A stretch of DNA of 64,000 nucleotides, taken from assembly GCF_004014805.1 (NCBI RefSeq), contig NZ_ATDN01000056.1:1-64000 (forward strand), read 5' to 3'. The stretch comes from Mycolicibacterium elephantis DSM 44368 (GTDB lineage Bacteria > Actinomycetota > Actinomycetes > Mycobacteriales > Mycobacteriaceae). Shown here piece after piece: positions 1 through 7,998 of the stretch. The position numbers and the translations under genes were made by a program. The notes beneath the pieces are model-generated. The model was given only the letters and a program-made list of their open reading frames with translations. It was not told the origin of the DNA and ran no database searches. The stretch's first letter is position 1. Every line of letters starts with the position of its first letter.

Positions 1-78
1 AACCAAGCGGCCTAAATGTTTCCCTCACCACTTGACAATGCCTCGCACTTTTCCGCCCGTTTGTCCCTTTGGGCGCGC

Positions 79-534
79 TCAGCCGTCGCCGGGGGGAGGC
101 GCCGACGACACCTCTTCCAGACAGCCCTCGGCCACAGCGTGTTTGATGCTGTCGGCCAGCCTCGGGCAGGACGGCACGCGGGCCGGATCACCACCGGACT
201 GGCGGATCTCGGCGAAGTACGCGCAGCGCTGCGCGGCCTCGGTGTTCCACTGCACCGCGGTGTGCGCCGGCCCCAGCTTCTTCACGTCGACCGTCACATG
301 ACAGAACCGGCAGTCGATCGACACCAGCCCCGCGGTGAGATACCGCTCGCGGTCGCGTGCGGTGGCCTCCCGAAGCGCGGCGGCCCGCTCAGCACTGAAA
401 ACTCGTGCCTTGGGCCAGGTTCCACCACCTTGGATGTCGCCGGCCGAATGGTGGTGATCGTCGTGCGCGCCGTGCAGCATCAACATCGCCCGGGCCAGCC
501 GGTCGACGTCGGGTGCGGTGCGGTCGTCGGTCAC
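79..534 (-). CDS. Conserved protein next to kshA (Rv3527-like)
   Basis: A 151-residue protein of unknown function. The GTG start at 534 overlaps the kshA stop codon (GTGA), so the two are very likely translated together. It is His-rich near residues 21-29 and has Cys75-x2-Cys78 followed by Cys104, Cys123 and Cys138, which could bind a metal, though no family fold is evident to me. Its position directly after kshA matches Rv3527 of M. tuberculosis, a conserved sterol-locus gene of similar size. A longer reading frame that begins inside kshA is only its upstream extension and lacks coding character. The function is not known; a role linked to KshA is inferred from coupling alone. Confidence 0.75.
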   Translation of the reverse strand: MTDDRTAPDVDRLARAMLMLHGAHDDHHHSAGDIQGGGTWPKARVFSAERAAALREATARDRERYLTAGLVSIDCRFCHVTVDVKKLGPAHTAVQWNTEAAQRCAYFAEIRQSGGDPARVPSCPRLADSIKHAVAEGCLEEVSSAPPPGDG

Positions 535-1685
535 GACTTCTGGTCGGCCTTCTCTTCCTCTTCGGCTTGCCGCTTGAGGTTCTCCTCGACCTCCACGTGC
601 CACTTCTCGTTCGCCACTGTGGTGTCCACCTCGATCTCGAAGCGGTCCGTCATTTCCGGTGTGACGTCGGCGACATCGACATAGAACTGCTGATACCACC
701 GGCGCATCTGGTAGACGGCACCGTCCTCCTCGACCAGGAGCGGGTTTTCGATGCGTGTCTTGTGCTTCCAGATCTCGACGTCCTGCAGGAAGCCCTTGCT
801 GACGCCGTCGGTGAACGCCGCCGCCAGCTTCTCGGTGGTCTCGTCGTCCAGGCCCTTGGGCTTCTCGACGGTGACGCCCCACTGCAGCACGAACGAGGTC
901 TGCGTGACGGGGTAGTGGCAGTTGATCAGGATCGACTCGGCCTTGTAGTCGCCGTAGGTGTTGTGCAGCCAGTTGATCATGAACGACGGGCCGAAGTAGG
1001 ACGCCTCCGAATCAAGATGTGCCTCACCGTAACTCGTGCCCATGTCGGTGACATCGGGACGGCCGAGGTTGTGCAGGTACTGCGAGGCGATGTGGCCCTC
1101 GAAGACGTTCTTGAAGTACGTCGGCAGCCCGAAGTGGATGTAGAAGAAGTGGGCCATGTCGGTGACGTTGTCGATGATGTCGCGACAATTGGCGCCCTCG
1201 ATCAGGATCGAGTTCCACTTCCAGTCGGTCCAGTTCGGGTCCTCGAACTGTGGGATCTCCGGGATGCGCACCTCGGGTTGCGGGGGATTGCCCTCGTGGT
1301 CGTGCCAGACGAACAGCAGACCGCCGCGGACATCGGTGTGCCAGCTTCGGGTGCGGGCCAGTCGAGGGGTGCGCTTCGCGTAGGGCACAAGCTTGCATTT
1401 GCCGTCGCCCCCCCAGCGCCAGTCGTGGAACGGGCAGGCCACCTCGTCGCCCTTGATGGTGCCCTGCGCGAGGTTACCGCCCATGTGCCTGCAGTACCCG
1501 TCGAGGACGTGCACCTCACCCTTGGAGTCGGCGAACACCACCAGCATGGTGCCGAAGATCTCGATCCCGTGCGGCTTGCCGTCCAGGAAGTTCTTCACCG
1601 GCCCGAGGCAGTGCCAGCCGCGCGCGTACCGGTCTGGCAATGTGCCGGTATCTATCTCACGGATTCCTGCGCTGTCCGTACTCAC
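531..1685 (-). CDS. kshA: 3-ketosteroid 9alpha-hydroxylase, oxygenase subunit KshA
   Basis: Rieske-type oxygenase that, with reductase KshB, hydroxylates C9 of 3-ketosteroids such as androstadienedione and triggers opening of ring B. The 384-residue protein shows the Rieske ligands Cys65-x-His67 and Cys84-x2-His87, then the mononuclear iron region DMAHFFYIHF with His179 and His184. The C-terminus is a charged Glu/Lys tail. The start is GTG at 1685, preceded by GGGAGG at good spacing. A KstR operator lies about 30 bp upstream, consistent with sterol induction. The length and sequence match mycobacterial KshA (Rv3526). The reductase gene is not in this window. Confidence 0.97.
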   Translation of the reverse strand: MSTDSAGIREIDTGTLPDRYARGWHCLGPVKNFLDGKPHGIEIFGTMLVVFADSKGEVHVLDGYCRHMGGNLAQGTIKGDEVACPFHDWRWGGDGKCKLVPYAKRTPRLARTRSWHTDVRGGLLFVWHDHEGNPPQPEVRIPEIPQFEDPNWTDWKWNSILIEGANCRDIIDNVTDMAHFFYIHFGLPTYFKNVFEGHIASQYLHNLGRPDVTDMGTSYGEAHLDSEASYFGPSFMINWLHNTYGDYKAESILINCHYPVTQTSFVLQWGVTVEKPKGLDDETTEKLAAAFTDGVSKGFLQDVEIWKHKTRIENPLLVEEDGAVYQMRRWYQQFYVDVADVTPEMTDRFEIEVDTTVANEKWHVEVEENLKRQAEEEEKADQKS

Positions 1686-1714
1686 GGTTGGCCTCCCGGT
1701 TCTGTGTCTCTAAC

Positions 1715-1728
1715 TAGAACACGTTACA
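1715..1728. promoter_or_regulatory. KstR operator upstream of kshA
   Basis: TAGAACACGTTACA fits the KstR consensus TnnAACnnGTTnnA at every fixed base. KstR is the TetR-family repressor of mycobacterial cholesterol genes and is released by steroid-CoA esters. Read on the minus strand the site continues as TGTTCTAGTTAG (complement of 1710-1721), the same extension seen before yrbE4A and before the SDR gene at 38157. Confidence 0.85.
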
Positions 1729-1862
1729 GTTTTTCCCATGCGCGGCGCAATCCAAACGCTCCTACCTGCGGGATAACCCAACGACGCGGGCATATACACC
1801 TTCGACGGCGGCGCGCCGTCACGTGACCGGTCTGCCGCCCGTCGAGGCGTGAGGGTGGGCGA

Positions 1863-2507
1863 TCACTGCGACTGCGGCAGGCCGACACGCAGGGCGATCT
1901 CCTGCATCTTGCCGACTTTGATCACGAACTCGTCGGTGGTGGAGTCACCCAGCGCGCTCTGGAACTCCAGGCGCACCAACGCCGGGCCGTGCGTGAACAG
2001 CAGCAGTGTGGCCGCCTTGGTGCCGTCGCGCGACGTCCCGACGGCCATGGTGCCGTCGGCGCCGACCGGAGCGGGCCGTGGGGTCGCACCTGCGACCAGG
2101 GTGTCGATCCGGGGCAGAGCGTCGCGCAGCGTCTTGGTCGCTGTCTGGGCGTCCGGATAGATCACGATCGTGTCCGCGACGGCGCGGGTGTCGTCCTGGT
2201 TGACGAACAGGGCGCTGGCCCCGGGCAGTCCGTCAAGACCGGGGTTGGTCGACTGCACGGTGAAGGTGTCTTCGGCGTCGCTGATGTCGGACGGCTGAAG
2301 CAGCAGCCGGCTGTAGTCCTCGGTTGTCTCGTTTTCGCTGGTCGTGGGCGTGGACTGCGCCGCCGATGTCGTCGGTGCCGTGGCCGGGAGTCCTAACCCT
2401 TCGGACCGGTCGGCGCTGGACGCTTCACAGCCGACCGTGACAGCACAGAGCAGTGCCGCCGCGGCGGCCATCGACGTCAAACCCTCAGGTCTGCGGTATC
2501 CGGGCAT
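1863..2507 (-). CDS. Secreted or lipoprotein-like protein
   Basis: A 214-residue protein with a short basic N-terminus, a hydrophobic Ala/Leu stretch (residues 13-25) and a Cys at residue 27 in the context VTVGC. This resembles a lipobox but has Thr at -3, so lipidation is uncertain. A Ser/Thr-rich linker follows, then a compact domain of the kind common in mycobacterial lipoproteins of unknown function. It lies upstream of kshA on the same strand, 177 bp away across the KstR site, so it is probably a separate unit. It diverges from the MOSC remnant. I do not recognise a specific family. Confidence 0.7.
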   Translation of the reverse strand: MPGYRRPEGLTSMAAAAALLCAVTVGCEASSADRSEGLGLPATAPTTSAAQSTPTTSENETTEDYSRLLLQPSDISDAEDTFTVQSTNPGLDGLPGASALFVNQDDTRAVADTIVIYPDAQTATKTLRDALPRIDTLVAGATPRPAPVGADGTMAVGTSRDGTKAATLLLFTHGPALVRLEFQSALGDSTTDEFVIKVGKMQEIALRVGLPQSQ

Positions 2508-2564
2508 CTTGATCGAAGTTCGTGTGCTTACTTTCGCTGTCGGTCATCACACAACGTACTGAAC

Positions 2565-2783
2565 GTGTCGTTGCCGCTGGTCAGGGCCGGGACGGAGGTC
2601 GAACTCACCTTCCCCGACGGCACCGTGTTGACCAGCAGCGCCGCCGTGGTGCACGCCAGACTGCCGGAACTCGCCGGCCGCGAGGTGCGGCTGACCGCGC
2701 TACCGCCGGTCGACGACACCAGCCGGGCCCGCCACTGCGGCAGGTCGCGACGCGTTGTGGTCAGCGGTCAGATCGGCGCCTGA
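2565..2783 (+). pseudogene. MOSC-domain protein remnant
   Basis: An open frame of 72 codons from a GTG. Residues 1-57 (for example ELTFPDGTVLTSS and LAGREVRLTALPP) resemble an internal segment of MOSC-domain proteins, which handle molybdenum-cofactor sulfur. The N-terminal barrel start and the whole C-terminal catalytic part are missing, and the frame degenerates after about position 2735. It abuts the LuxR remnant. I read this as a gene fragment; the family call rests on pattern recognition and is moderate. Confidence 0.45.
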
Positions 2784-3780
2784 GTATCTGGACGAAATCT
2801 ACGCGTTCGGGTGCAGCCACCTGGGTCTGGTCGACCTCGAGCAGCGCAGACTCCATCAGGCCGAAGAGGTCATCGACAGTAGAATCTCGCTGAGTGTGGA
2901 CCGCGACGTGCCGCTGGCCCGCTCCTACCAACATATCCACCGCGCCCGGCTCAAACAGATGGTGGGGGAGTGGGGTGACGCGATCGTCGACGCCAACGCG
3001 GTCCTCGACATCCCCGGGGTGCCCTTGGCCCGTTCGTGGGCTCATCTCGTTCAATCGCTGATCGCCCTTCGTAGGGAAGGGACAACGGAAGTCGAGGGCA
3101 TCGACGAGGCGTGGCGAGTTCTGCGCCACTGCGGAGATACCCTCGCCGTCTTCCCCGCGACGGTGATCGCCGAACGATCCTGGCTCACCGAAACCTCCGA
3201 CGACCGTCTCGCCGAATGCCGCGCGATCCTCGACCGCGGTCATGTCGAGGGCCTCGAGTATGCCCGCGGCGAACTGGCGATGTGGCTACATCGGGCAGAT
3301 CCCGCTATCGACGCTGTCGATGTCGCGCAGCCGTATCGGTTCTTCCTGGACGGGGAGTTCGAAGCGGCAGCCGATGAGTTCCAACGGCTTTCGCTGCCGT
3401 ACGAAGCAGCGCTCGCCCTCACCGACACCGGTGAGCCCGCTCGGACGCGCCGCGGACTCGACATGCTCGACCGGCTCGGCGCCGCCGCCGTCGCCGCGAA
3501 GGTCCGGCGCGACCTTCGGGCGCGCGGGGTCACCGTGGTGCCCGCCCGTCGTCGACCGACCACACTCGCCAATGCGTGCGGTCTGACCATGCGACAGCTC
3601 GACGTCCTCCGGTTGATGGGTCAGGGGTTGACCAATGCCGAACTTGCCGAGCGCATGTTCCTGTCGGTCAGGACGGTCGACAAGCACGTGGCCGCGATCC
3701 TCGACAAACTTCAGGCTGCCAACCGGCGCGACGCGGTACGCCGGGCACGCGCGCTGGGAATTCTGGACTCAGCCGGATGA
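2755..3780 (+). pseudogene. C-terminal part of a large LuxR-type regulator
   Basis: This 341-codon frame carries TPR-like helical sequence and a C-terminal LuxR helix-turn-helix (residues about 277-338; LTMRQLDVLRLMGQGLTNAE and FLSVRTVDKHVAAILDKL). Such proteins are normally about 850-950 residues with an N-terminal AAA/P-loop ATPase domain. No Walker motifs are present here, and the 5' side runs directly into a fragment of an unrelated gene. It is therefore probably a decayed gene left by a deletion, although a short DNA-binding product could still be made. It lies between kshA and the ltp operon, where the M. tuberculosis locus has different genes. Confidence 0.6.
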
Positions 3781-3808
3781 CGGACCATACCCCGATGGCT
3801 AGCGAGCG

Positions 3809-4687
3809 TCAGTCCTGCCAGCCCGAGTGGATGAACGTGTCGGCGAAGCGTTTCATCGCGTCCTGCTTCCTGTCCAGCGGCGCGTCGAAGCCCAGGCCCT
3901 CCATCACCCACGGCATCACGATGTTGTCGGTGACGCCCGCCTCGGCAAGCTCACGATGCCCGTCGACGTCGAACTTGTCGATGCACACCGCCTGAAACTC
4001 GAACGGCTCGTCCTCCCGCCCGAATCCGGCGAGCAGCGCCTTGAGCTTGCCGATGGTCTCGGCCAGTTGAGCGCACGTCATCATCGCGCTGGTCCAGCCG
4101 TCGCCAACACGCGCCGCTCGCTTGAGCGCCACGTCGGTGTGTCCGCCGACGTAGAAGGGCACCGGTTTGCTTGGCGCCGGGCTCATCTGGAGCTTGTCGA
4201 AGTCATAGAACTCGCCGTGAAACTCCACCATGCCGCCCGCGAGTACGCGCTTGATCACCTCGATCATCTCGTCGACGCGTTTGCCGCGTCTGGCGTAGCG
4301 CTGACCGCACCATTCGAATTCCTCAGGTGCCCAACCGATCCCGACCCCGAAGCCGAACCGGTTGCCGGTGAGGTTGGCGACCGAGCCGACTTGGCGCGCC
4401 AGCAGCAACGGGTTGCGCGAGCCCAGCTTCATGACGTTGGTGTAGAAGCGCAGCGTCGAGGTCGCCGCCCCCATCGCGCCGGCGGCGATCAGCGGATCGA
4501 CCCAGGGCGTGTCGGCGTTCCACATCCGCGAACCGTCCGGTGTGTACGGGTAGTCCGCCGACTGCTTCTCCATGTAGAAGATCGAGTCCGGCAGCGCGAT
4601 CGAGTCGAAGCCGACTTCCTCCGCGGTCTTGGCGATCTCGATCAACTGGTCGATCTGGCACATCGGCACCGCGCAGGTGTACTTCAC
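3809..4687 (-). CDS. F420-dependent LLM-class oxidoreductase
   Basis: A 292-residue luciferase-like (LLM) flavin/F420 enzyme: TIM-barrel segments include GFDSIALPDS near the start, then NRFGFGVGIGWAPEEFEWCG and the C-terminal helix region. The GTG start at 4687 overlaps the ltp3 stop codon (GTGA), giving VKYTCAVPM as the true N-terminus rather than an upstream ATG inside ltp3. It is the last gene of the DUF35-ltp4-ltp3 unit and so probably shares its KstR control. It differs clearly from the second F420-type enzyme at 7999. The substrate is unknown; a sterol side-chain or ring intermediate is an inference from context. Confidence 0.85.
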   Translation of the reverse strand: MKYTCAVPMCQIDQLIEIAKTAEEVGFDSIALPDSIFYMEKQSADYPYTPDGSRMWNADTPWVDPLIAAGAMGAATSTLRFYTNVMKLGSRNPLLLARQVGSVANLTGNRFGFGVGIGWAPEEFEWCGQRYARRGKRVDEMIEVIKRVLAGGMVEFHGEFYDFDKLQMSPAPSKPVPFYVGGHTDVALKRAARVGDGWTSAMMTCAQLAETIGKLKALLAGFGREDEPFEFQAVCIDKFDVDGHRELAEAGVTDNIVMPWVMEGLGFDAPLDRKQDAMKRFADTFIHSGWQD

Positions 4688-5853
4688 GGCTTGTCGGCTC
4701 CCACTACCCACATCGAGAAGTACTGCGACCCCCCGCCGTATGCGTGCCCCAACGCCTTTCGCGCATTCGGCACCTGGTGGTCACCGGCCTTGCCCATCAC
4801 CTGGATCGCCGATTCCGCGAACCGGATCATGCCCGACGCGCCGATCGGGTTCGACGACAACACCCCGCCCGACGCGTTGACGGGAATGCGGCCACCGATC
4901 GCGGTCTCGCCGGCCTCGGTGAGCTTCCACCCCTCACCCTCCAGTGCGAATCCGAGGTTTTCCAACCACATCGGCTCGAACCAGGAGAACGGGACATAGA
5001 TTTCGGCGGCGTCGATCTCGTCGATCGGGTTGGTGATCCCCGCCGCCTGCCACAGCGCCTTGGCGGCGTCGCGGCCGGCCTGCGGATTGACCTGGTCGCG
5101 ACCCGAGTAGGCCAACGGTTCGGTGCGCAGCGCGGTGGCGTGGATCCACGCAACGGGATGGCCTTCGGCGACCCGGTTGTCGGCGATCTCCTCGTTGCCG
5201 ATCACCATCGCGCAGGCCCCGTCCGAGGACGGGCAGGTCTCGTCGAACCGGATCGGGTCCCACAGCATCTGGGACGACAGCACCTTCTCCAGCGTGATGT
5301 CGGGCTGATGCAGATGCGCCAGCGGGTTCTTGGCCCCGTTGAGCCGGTCCTTGACCGCCACCATGGCACCGATGTGCGTGGGCGCCCCTGAGCGACGGAT
5401 GTAGGCGCGCACGTGCGGCGCGAAGTATCCGCCCGCACCCGCGCCGACGGGCTTGGTGAAGGGCACCGGAATGCTCAACGCCCACATGGCGTTCGACTCG
5501 GACTGCTTCTCCCACGCCATCGCCAACACCCGGCGGTACCTGCCCGACTGCACCAGGCTGGCCGCCACGATCGCGGTCGACCCGCCCACCGAGCCTGCGG
5601 TGTGCACCCGGATCAATGGTTTACCGGTGGCGCCCACGGCGTCGGCCATGAACAGCTCGGGCATCATCACGCCCTCGAAGAAGTCCGGTGCCTTACCGAC
5701 CACCACGGCGTCGATGTCGTCCATCGTGGCGCCCGAATCGGCCAGCGCCCTGTCGATGGCCTCGCGGACAAGGCCGCTCATCGACACGTCGTGACGCTTG
5801 GAGACGTACTTCGTCTGCCCGGTGCCCAGCACAGCGGCGAGATTCTTGGCCAT
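4684..5853 (-). CDS. ltp3: Thiolase-fold lipid-transfer protein Ltp3
   Basis: A 389-residue thiolase-superfamily protein matching Rv3523. In Rhodococcus, Ltp3 and Ltp4 are needed to break down C24-branched sterol side chains, probably as retro-aldolases. At the position where thiolases carry the nucleophilic Cys, this protein reads HTAGSVGGSTA with no Cys, which supports an aldolase-type rather than thiolytic role. Conserved C-terminal features such as VNASGGVLSSNPIGASG and ALGHAYGGGSQ are present. Start ATG 5853 overlaps the ltp4 stop (TGATG), and its own stop overlaps the F420 gene, so the three are tightly coupled. Confidence 0.92.
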   Translation of the reverse strand: MAKNLAAVLGTGQTKYVSKRHDVSMSGLVREAIDRALADSGATMDDIDAVVVGKAPDFFEGVMMPELFMADAVGATGKPLIRVHTAGSVGGSTAIVAASLVQSGRYRRVLAMAWEKQSESNAMWALSIPVPFTKPVGAGAGGYFAPHVRAYIRRSGAPTHIGAMVAVKDRLNGAKNPLAHLHQPDITLEKVLSSQMLWDPIRFDETCPSSDGACAMVIGNEEIADNRVAEGHPVAWIHATALRTEPLAYSGRDQVNPQAGRDAAKALWQAAGITNPIDEIDAAEIYVPFSWFEPMWLENLGFALEGEGWKLTEAGETAIGGRIPVNASGGVLSSNPIGASGMIRFAESAIQVMGKAGDHQVPNARKALGHAYGGGSQYFSMWVVGADKP

Positions 5854-6917
5854 CAGTGTCCCTCCAAGACCGCGACGAGATTCTGTTGCAGCGCAGGACC
5901 ACTGGTGGCGTGCGCGAGGACCCGCTGCGCGGATCCGTCGAAGATGTGCTGCGCAGCGAAACCGATGCGCTCCAGCCCGGCCGAGAACATCGGGTTGGCG
6001 GCCAGCGCACCGCCCGACGGGTTCACCTTCGTCGACGACGGCAGCCCGATCGCCTCGGTCAGGATCAGGTGCTGGTGCGTAAACGGCGCGTAGATCTCGG
6101 CCACCTCAACGGAATCGACGTCACCGCCGGTGGCGGCCTGGGCCGAGGCGGCCGTGGACGGCGAGGTGGTGAGGTCGCGGGCGCCCAGCACCGGCGTCTC
6201 GATCCGGTGCTCGATGCCGGCGATCCATGCGGGGTTTTCCCGCAGCTCGCGGGCCCGGTCACCCGCCGCGAGCACGATCGCCGACGCACCGTCGGTGATC
6301 GGCGCGATGTCGTGGCGGCGCAACGGATCCGCGAAGTAGGGCCGCTCGAGCAGCTGCTCGATGGACGTTGCCGGTTTCTCGCTGTCGGTGCGGCCGGCGG
6401 CGGCCATCGAGTCCAACGCCACCTGCGCCATCTGCTCAGGCGTCCACTTGCCGGCGTCGAGGCCGAGCCGCGCCTGCAGCCCGGCGATCGACACCGAATC
6501 CGGCCACAGCGGCGCCATGCTGTACGGATCGGTCTGCAGTGCGAGGATCCGGCGCAGCACGCCCGCGCTGGACTTGCCGAAGCCGTACACCAGCGCGGTG
6601 TCGACCTCACCGGTCAGCACCTTGATGTAGGCCTCATACAGCGCCCAAGCCCCATCCATCTCCACATGCGACTCGTTGATCGGCGGCACCGCGCCGATCG
6701 AGTCGATCGCCGAGATGAACGAGAACGCGCGCCCGGCAAGGTAATCCGAGGATCCGGAGCACCAGAACCCGATGTCGGTCTGCTGCAGGCCGAGTTCCTC
6801 GTAGAGCTGGTGGAAGCACGGCATCAGCATTTCGACACCGTTGGTGGTGCCGTCGGTGCGACGCACATGCGGCGCATGCGCGAAGCCGACGACCGCTACA
6901 TCTCTCGCCAAAGTCAT
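5853..6917 (-). CDS. ltp4: Thiolase-fold lipid-transfer protein Ltp4
   Basis: A 354-residue thiolase-fold protein matching Rv3522, partner of Ltp3 in the branched side-chain pathway. It begins MTLARDVAVVGFAHAPHVRR. The normal thiolase Cys site is replaced (SHVEMDGAWAL), while the later VNPSGGALAANPMFSAG segment is kept. The ATG at 6917 lies 9 bp after the DUF35 gene stop. In related aldolases the thiolase-fold protein pairs with a DUF35 protein, and the upstream gene is exactly that. Sterol control is likely through the KstR site at 7950. Confidence 0.92.
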   Translation of the reverse strand: MTLARDVAVVGFAHAPHVRRTDGTTNGVEMLMPCFHQLYEELGLQQTDIGFWCSGSSDYLAGRAFSFISAIDSIGAVPPINESHVEMDGAWALYEAYIKVLTGEVDTALVYGFGKSSAGVLRRILALQTDPYSMAPLWPDSVSIAGLQARLGLDAGKWTPEQMAQVALDSMAAAGRTDSEKPATSIEQLLERPYFADPLRRHDIAPITDGASAIVLAAGDRARELRENPAWIAGIEHRIETPVLGARDLTTSPSTAASAQAATGGDVDSVEVAEIYAPFTHQHLILTEAIGLPSSTKVNPSGGALAANPMFSAGLERIGFAAQHIFDGSAQRVLAHATSGPALQQNLVAVLEGH

Positions 6918-6926
6918 GTCAGGCCT

Positions 6927-7940
6927 TCACAGGTGGTGCTTGTAGGAGTCGTAATCGGCGTCGGGCTCGCCCGTCGGCCGGAAGTAGTCGATGTTGTCGA
7001 TGCCCAGGCCCCACTCTTCGCGGGGCTTCCACACGGCCTGCACCCGCATCCCCATCCGCACCTCGGCGGCGTCGATCTCGGTGACCAGGTGCAGGAACGG
7101 GATGTCTGCGCCGTCGAGCAGCACGTAGGCCGCGACGTAGGGCGGCTTGATGCGCTGCCCGGCGAACGGGATGTTGATCACGGCGAACGTGGTGACGGTG
7201 CCCTTGTCCGGCAGCTCGACAAACTCGTCGAGCGCCAGGCCGGTGGCCGGATCGGCCTCCTTGGGCGGGAAGTACACCTTGCCCGGCTTGCCGTCGCGGC
7301 CGCGTTTGGTCCCCGCGCCCAGCAGCTTGCCCTCCTCGAGCGCGCGCAGGAACACGCTCTCGGGCAGCGACGCGGTGTGCTGGATCTCGATCGTCGATGG
7401 ACTCACCTGCACGGTGACCGGCTCCCGGTCGTCGGGCTGGCCCTCCGGTTCCGGCTGGTCGCCCAGCTTGAAGCACGCGATGTCGGTGATCGCGCCGACG
7501 GGTTCGTCGACCCAGTGCGCGTAGACCCGGGCGCCGGTGCTGATGGATTCTGCGGACCCGCCGGCTCCGACATCCACGGCGTGCAAAAGTGCGGTGTCGG
7601 CGCCGTCCAGCTTGATCAACGCCCATGCGAACGGGCGGTCCAGGGGTTGGCCCTGCAGCGGCGCGGGCTGCCACGTCCACGACTGGACGGTGCCGACGGC
7701 GCCCACCGGTACGATTTCCGTCAACCGTTCGTAGGTGACGGGGTCGAACTCCGCAGGCGGCACGTGCACTCGGCCGTCGGAACCGCGCACGCCGACGATG
7801 CGTCGCTCGCGCAGGGCGGTGAAGAACTGGGACAGGAGTGGCCCTACTGAACGGGTGTAGTCGAATGAGAGCTTCAGTGGTGCCGAAAGCGGCGGCTCAT
7901 GTGGATCGATCTGCACCGGGCTGCTATGGCTGGTGGTCAC
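6927..7940 (-). CDS. Tandem DUF35/OB-fold protein (Rv3521-like)
   Basis: A 337-residue protein made of two DUF35-like halves (about residues 15-165 and 175-337), each with an OB-fold pattern. The usual zinc-ribbon cysteines of DUF35 proteins are not visible: the corresponding stretches read VGVRGSDGRVHVPP and GRDGKPGKVYFPP. It heads the unit with ltp4 and ltp3, matching Rv3521. DUF35 proteins bind acyl-CoA and activate thiolase-fold aldolases. I chose GTG 7940 because the earlier ATG at 7976 would place the KstR operator inside the coding sequence. Confidence 0.88.
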   Translation of the reverse strand: MTTSHSSPVQIDPHEPPLSAPLKLSFDYTRSVGPLLSQFFTALRERRIVGVRGSDGRVHVPPAEFDPVTYERLTEIVPVGAVGTVQSWTWQPAPLQGQPLDRPFAWALIKLDGADTALLHAVDVGAGGSAESISTGARVYAHWVDEPVGAITDIACFKLGDQPEPEGQPDDREPVTVQVSPSTIEIQHTASLPESVFLRALEEGKLLGAGTKRGRDGKPGKVYFPPKEADPATGLALDEFVELPDKGTVTTFAVINIPFAGQRIKPPYVAAYVLLDGADIPFLHLVTEIDAAEVRMGMRVQAVWKPREEWGLGIDNIDYFRPTGEPDADYDSYKHHL

Positions 7941-7949
7941 GGCATCGAG

Positions 7950-7963
7950 TAGAACAGGTTCTA
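7950..7963. promoter_or_regulatory. KstR operator between DUF35-ltp unit and F420 gene
   Basis: TAGAACAGGTTCTA matches all fixed bases of TnnAACnnGTTnnA and is almost fully palindromic. It lies 10 bp before the DUF35 gene start and 36 bp before the divergent F420-enzyme start, so a single site can serve both directions. Confidence 0.88.
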
Positions 7964-7998
7964 ACAATGGTTTCAAGGACGGGTGGAAAGGCGAGCTA

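Noticed and set aside
5688..7850. A 720-codon plus-strand open frame
   Set aside because: It lies opposite ltp4 and the DUF35 gene, has Arg/Gly/His-rich composition typical of high-GC antisense frames and no recognisable domain.
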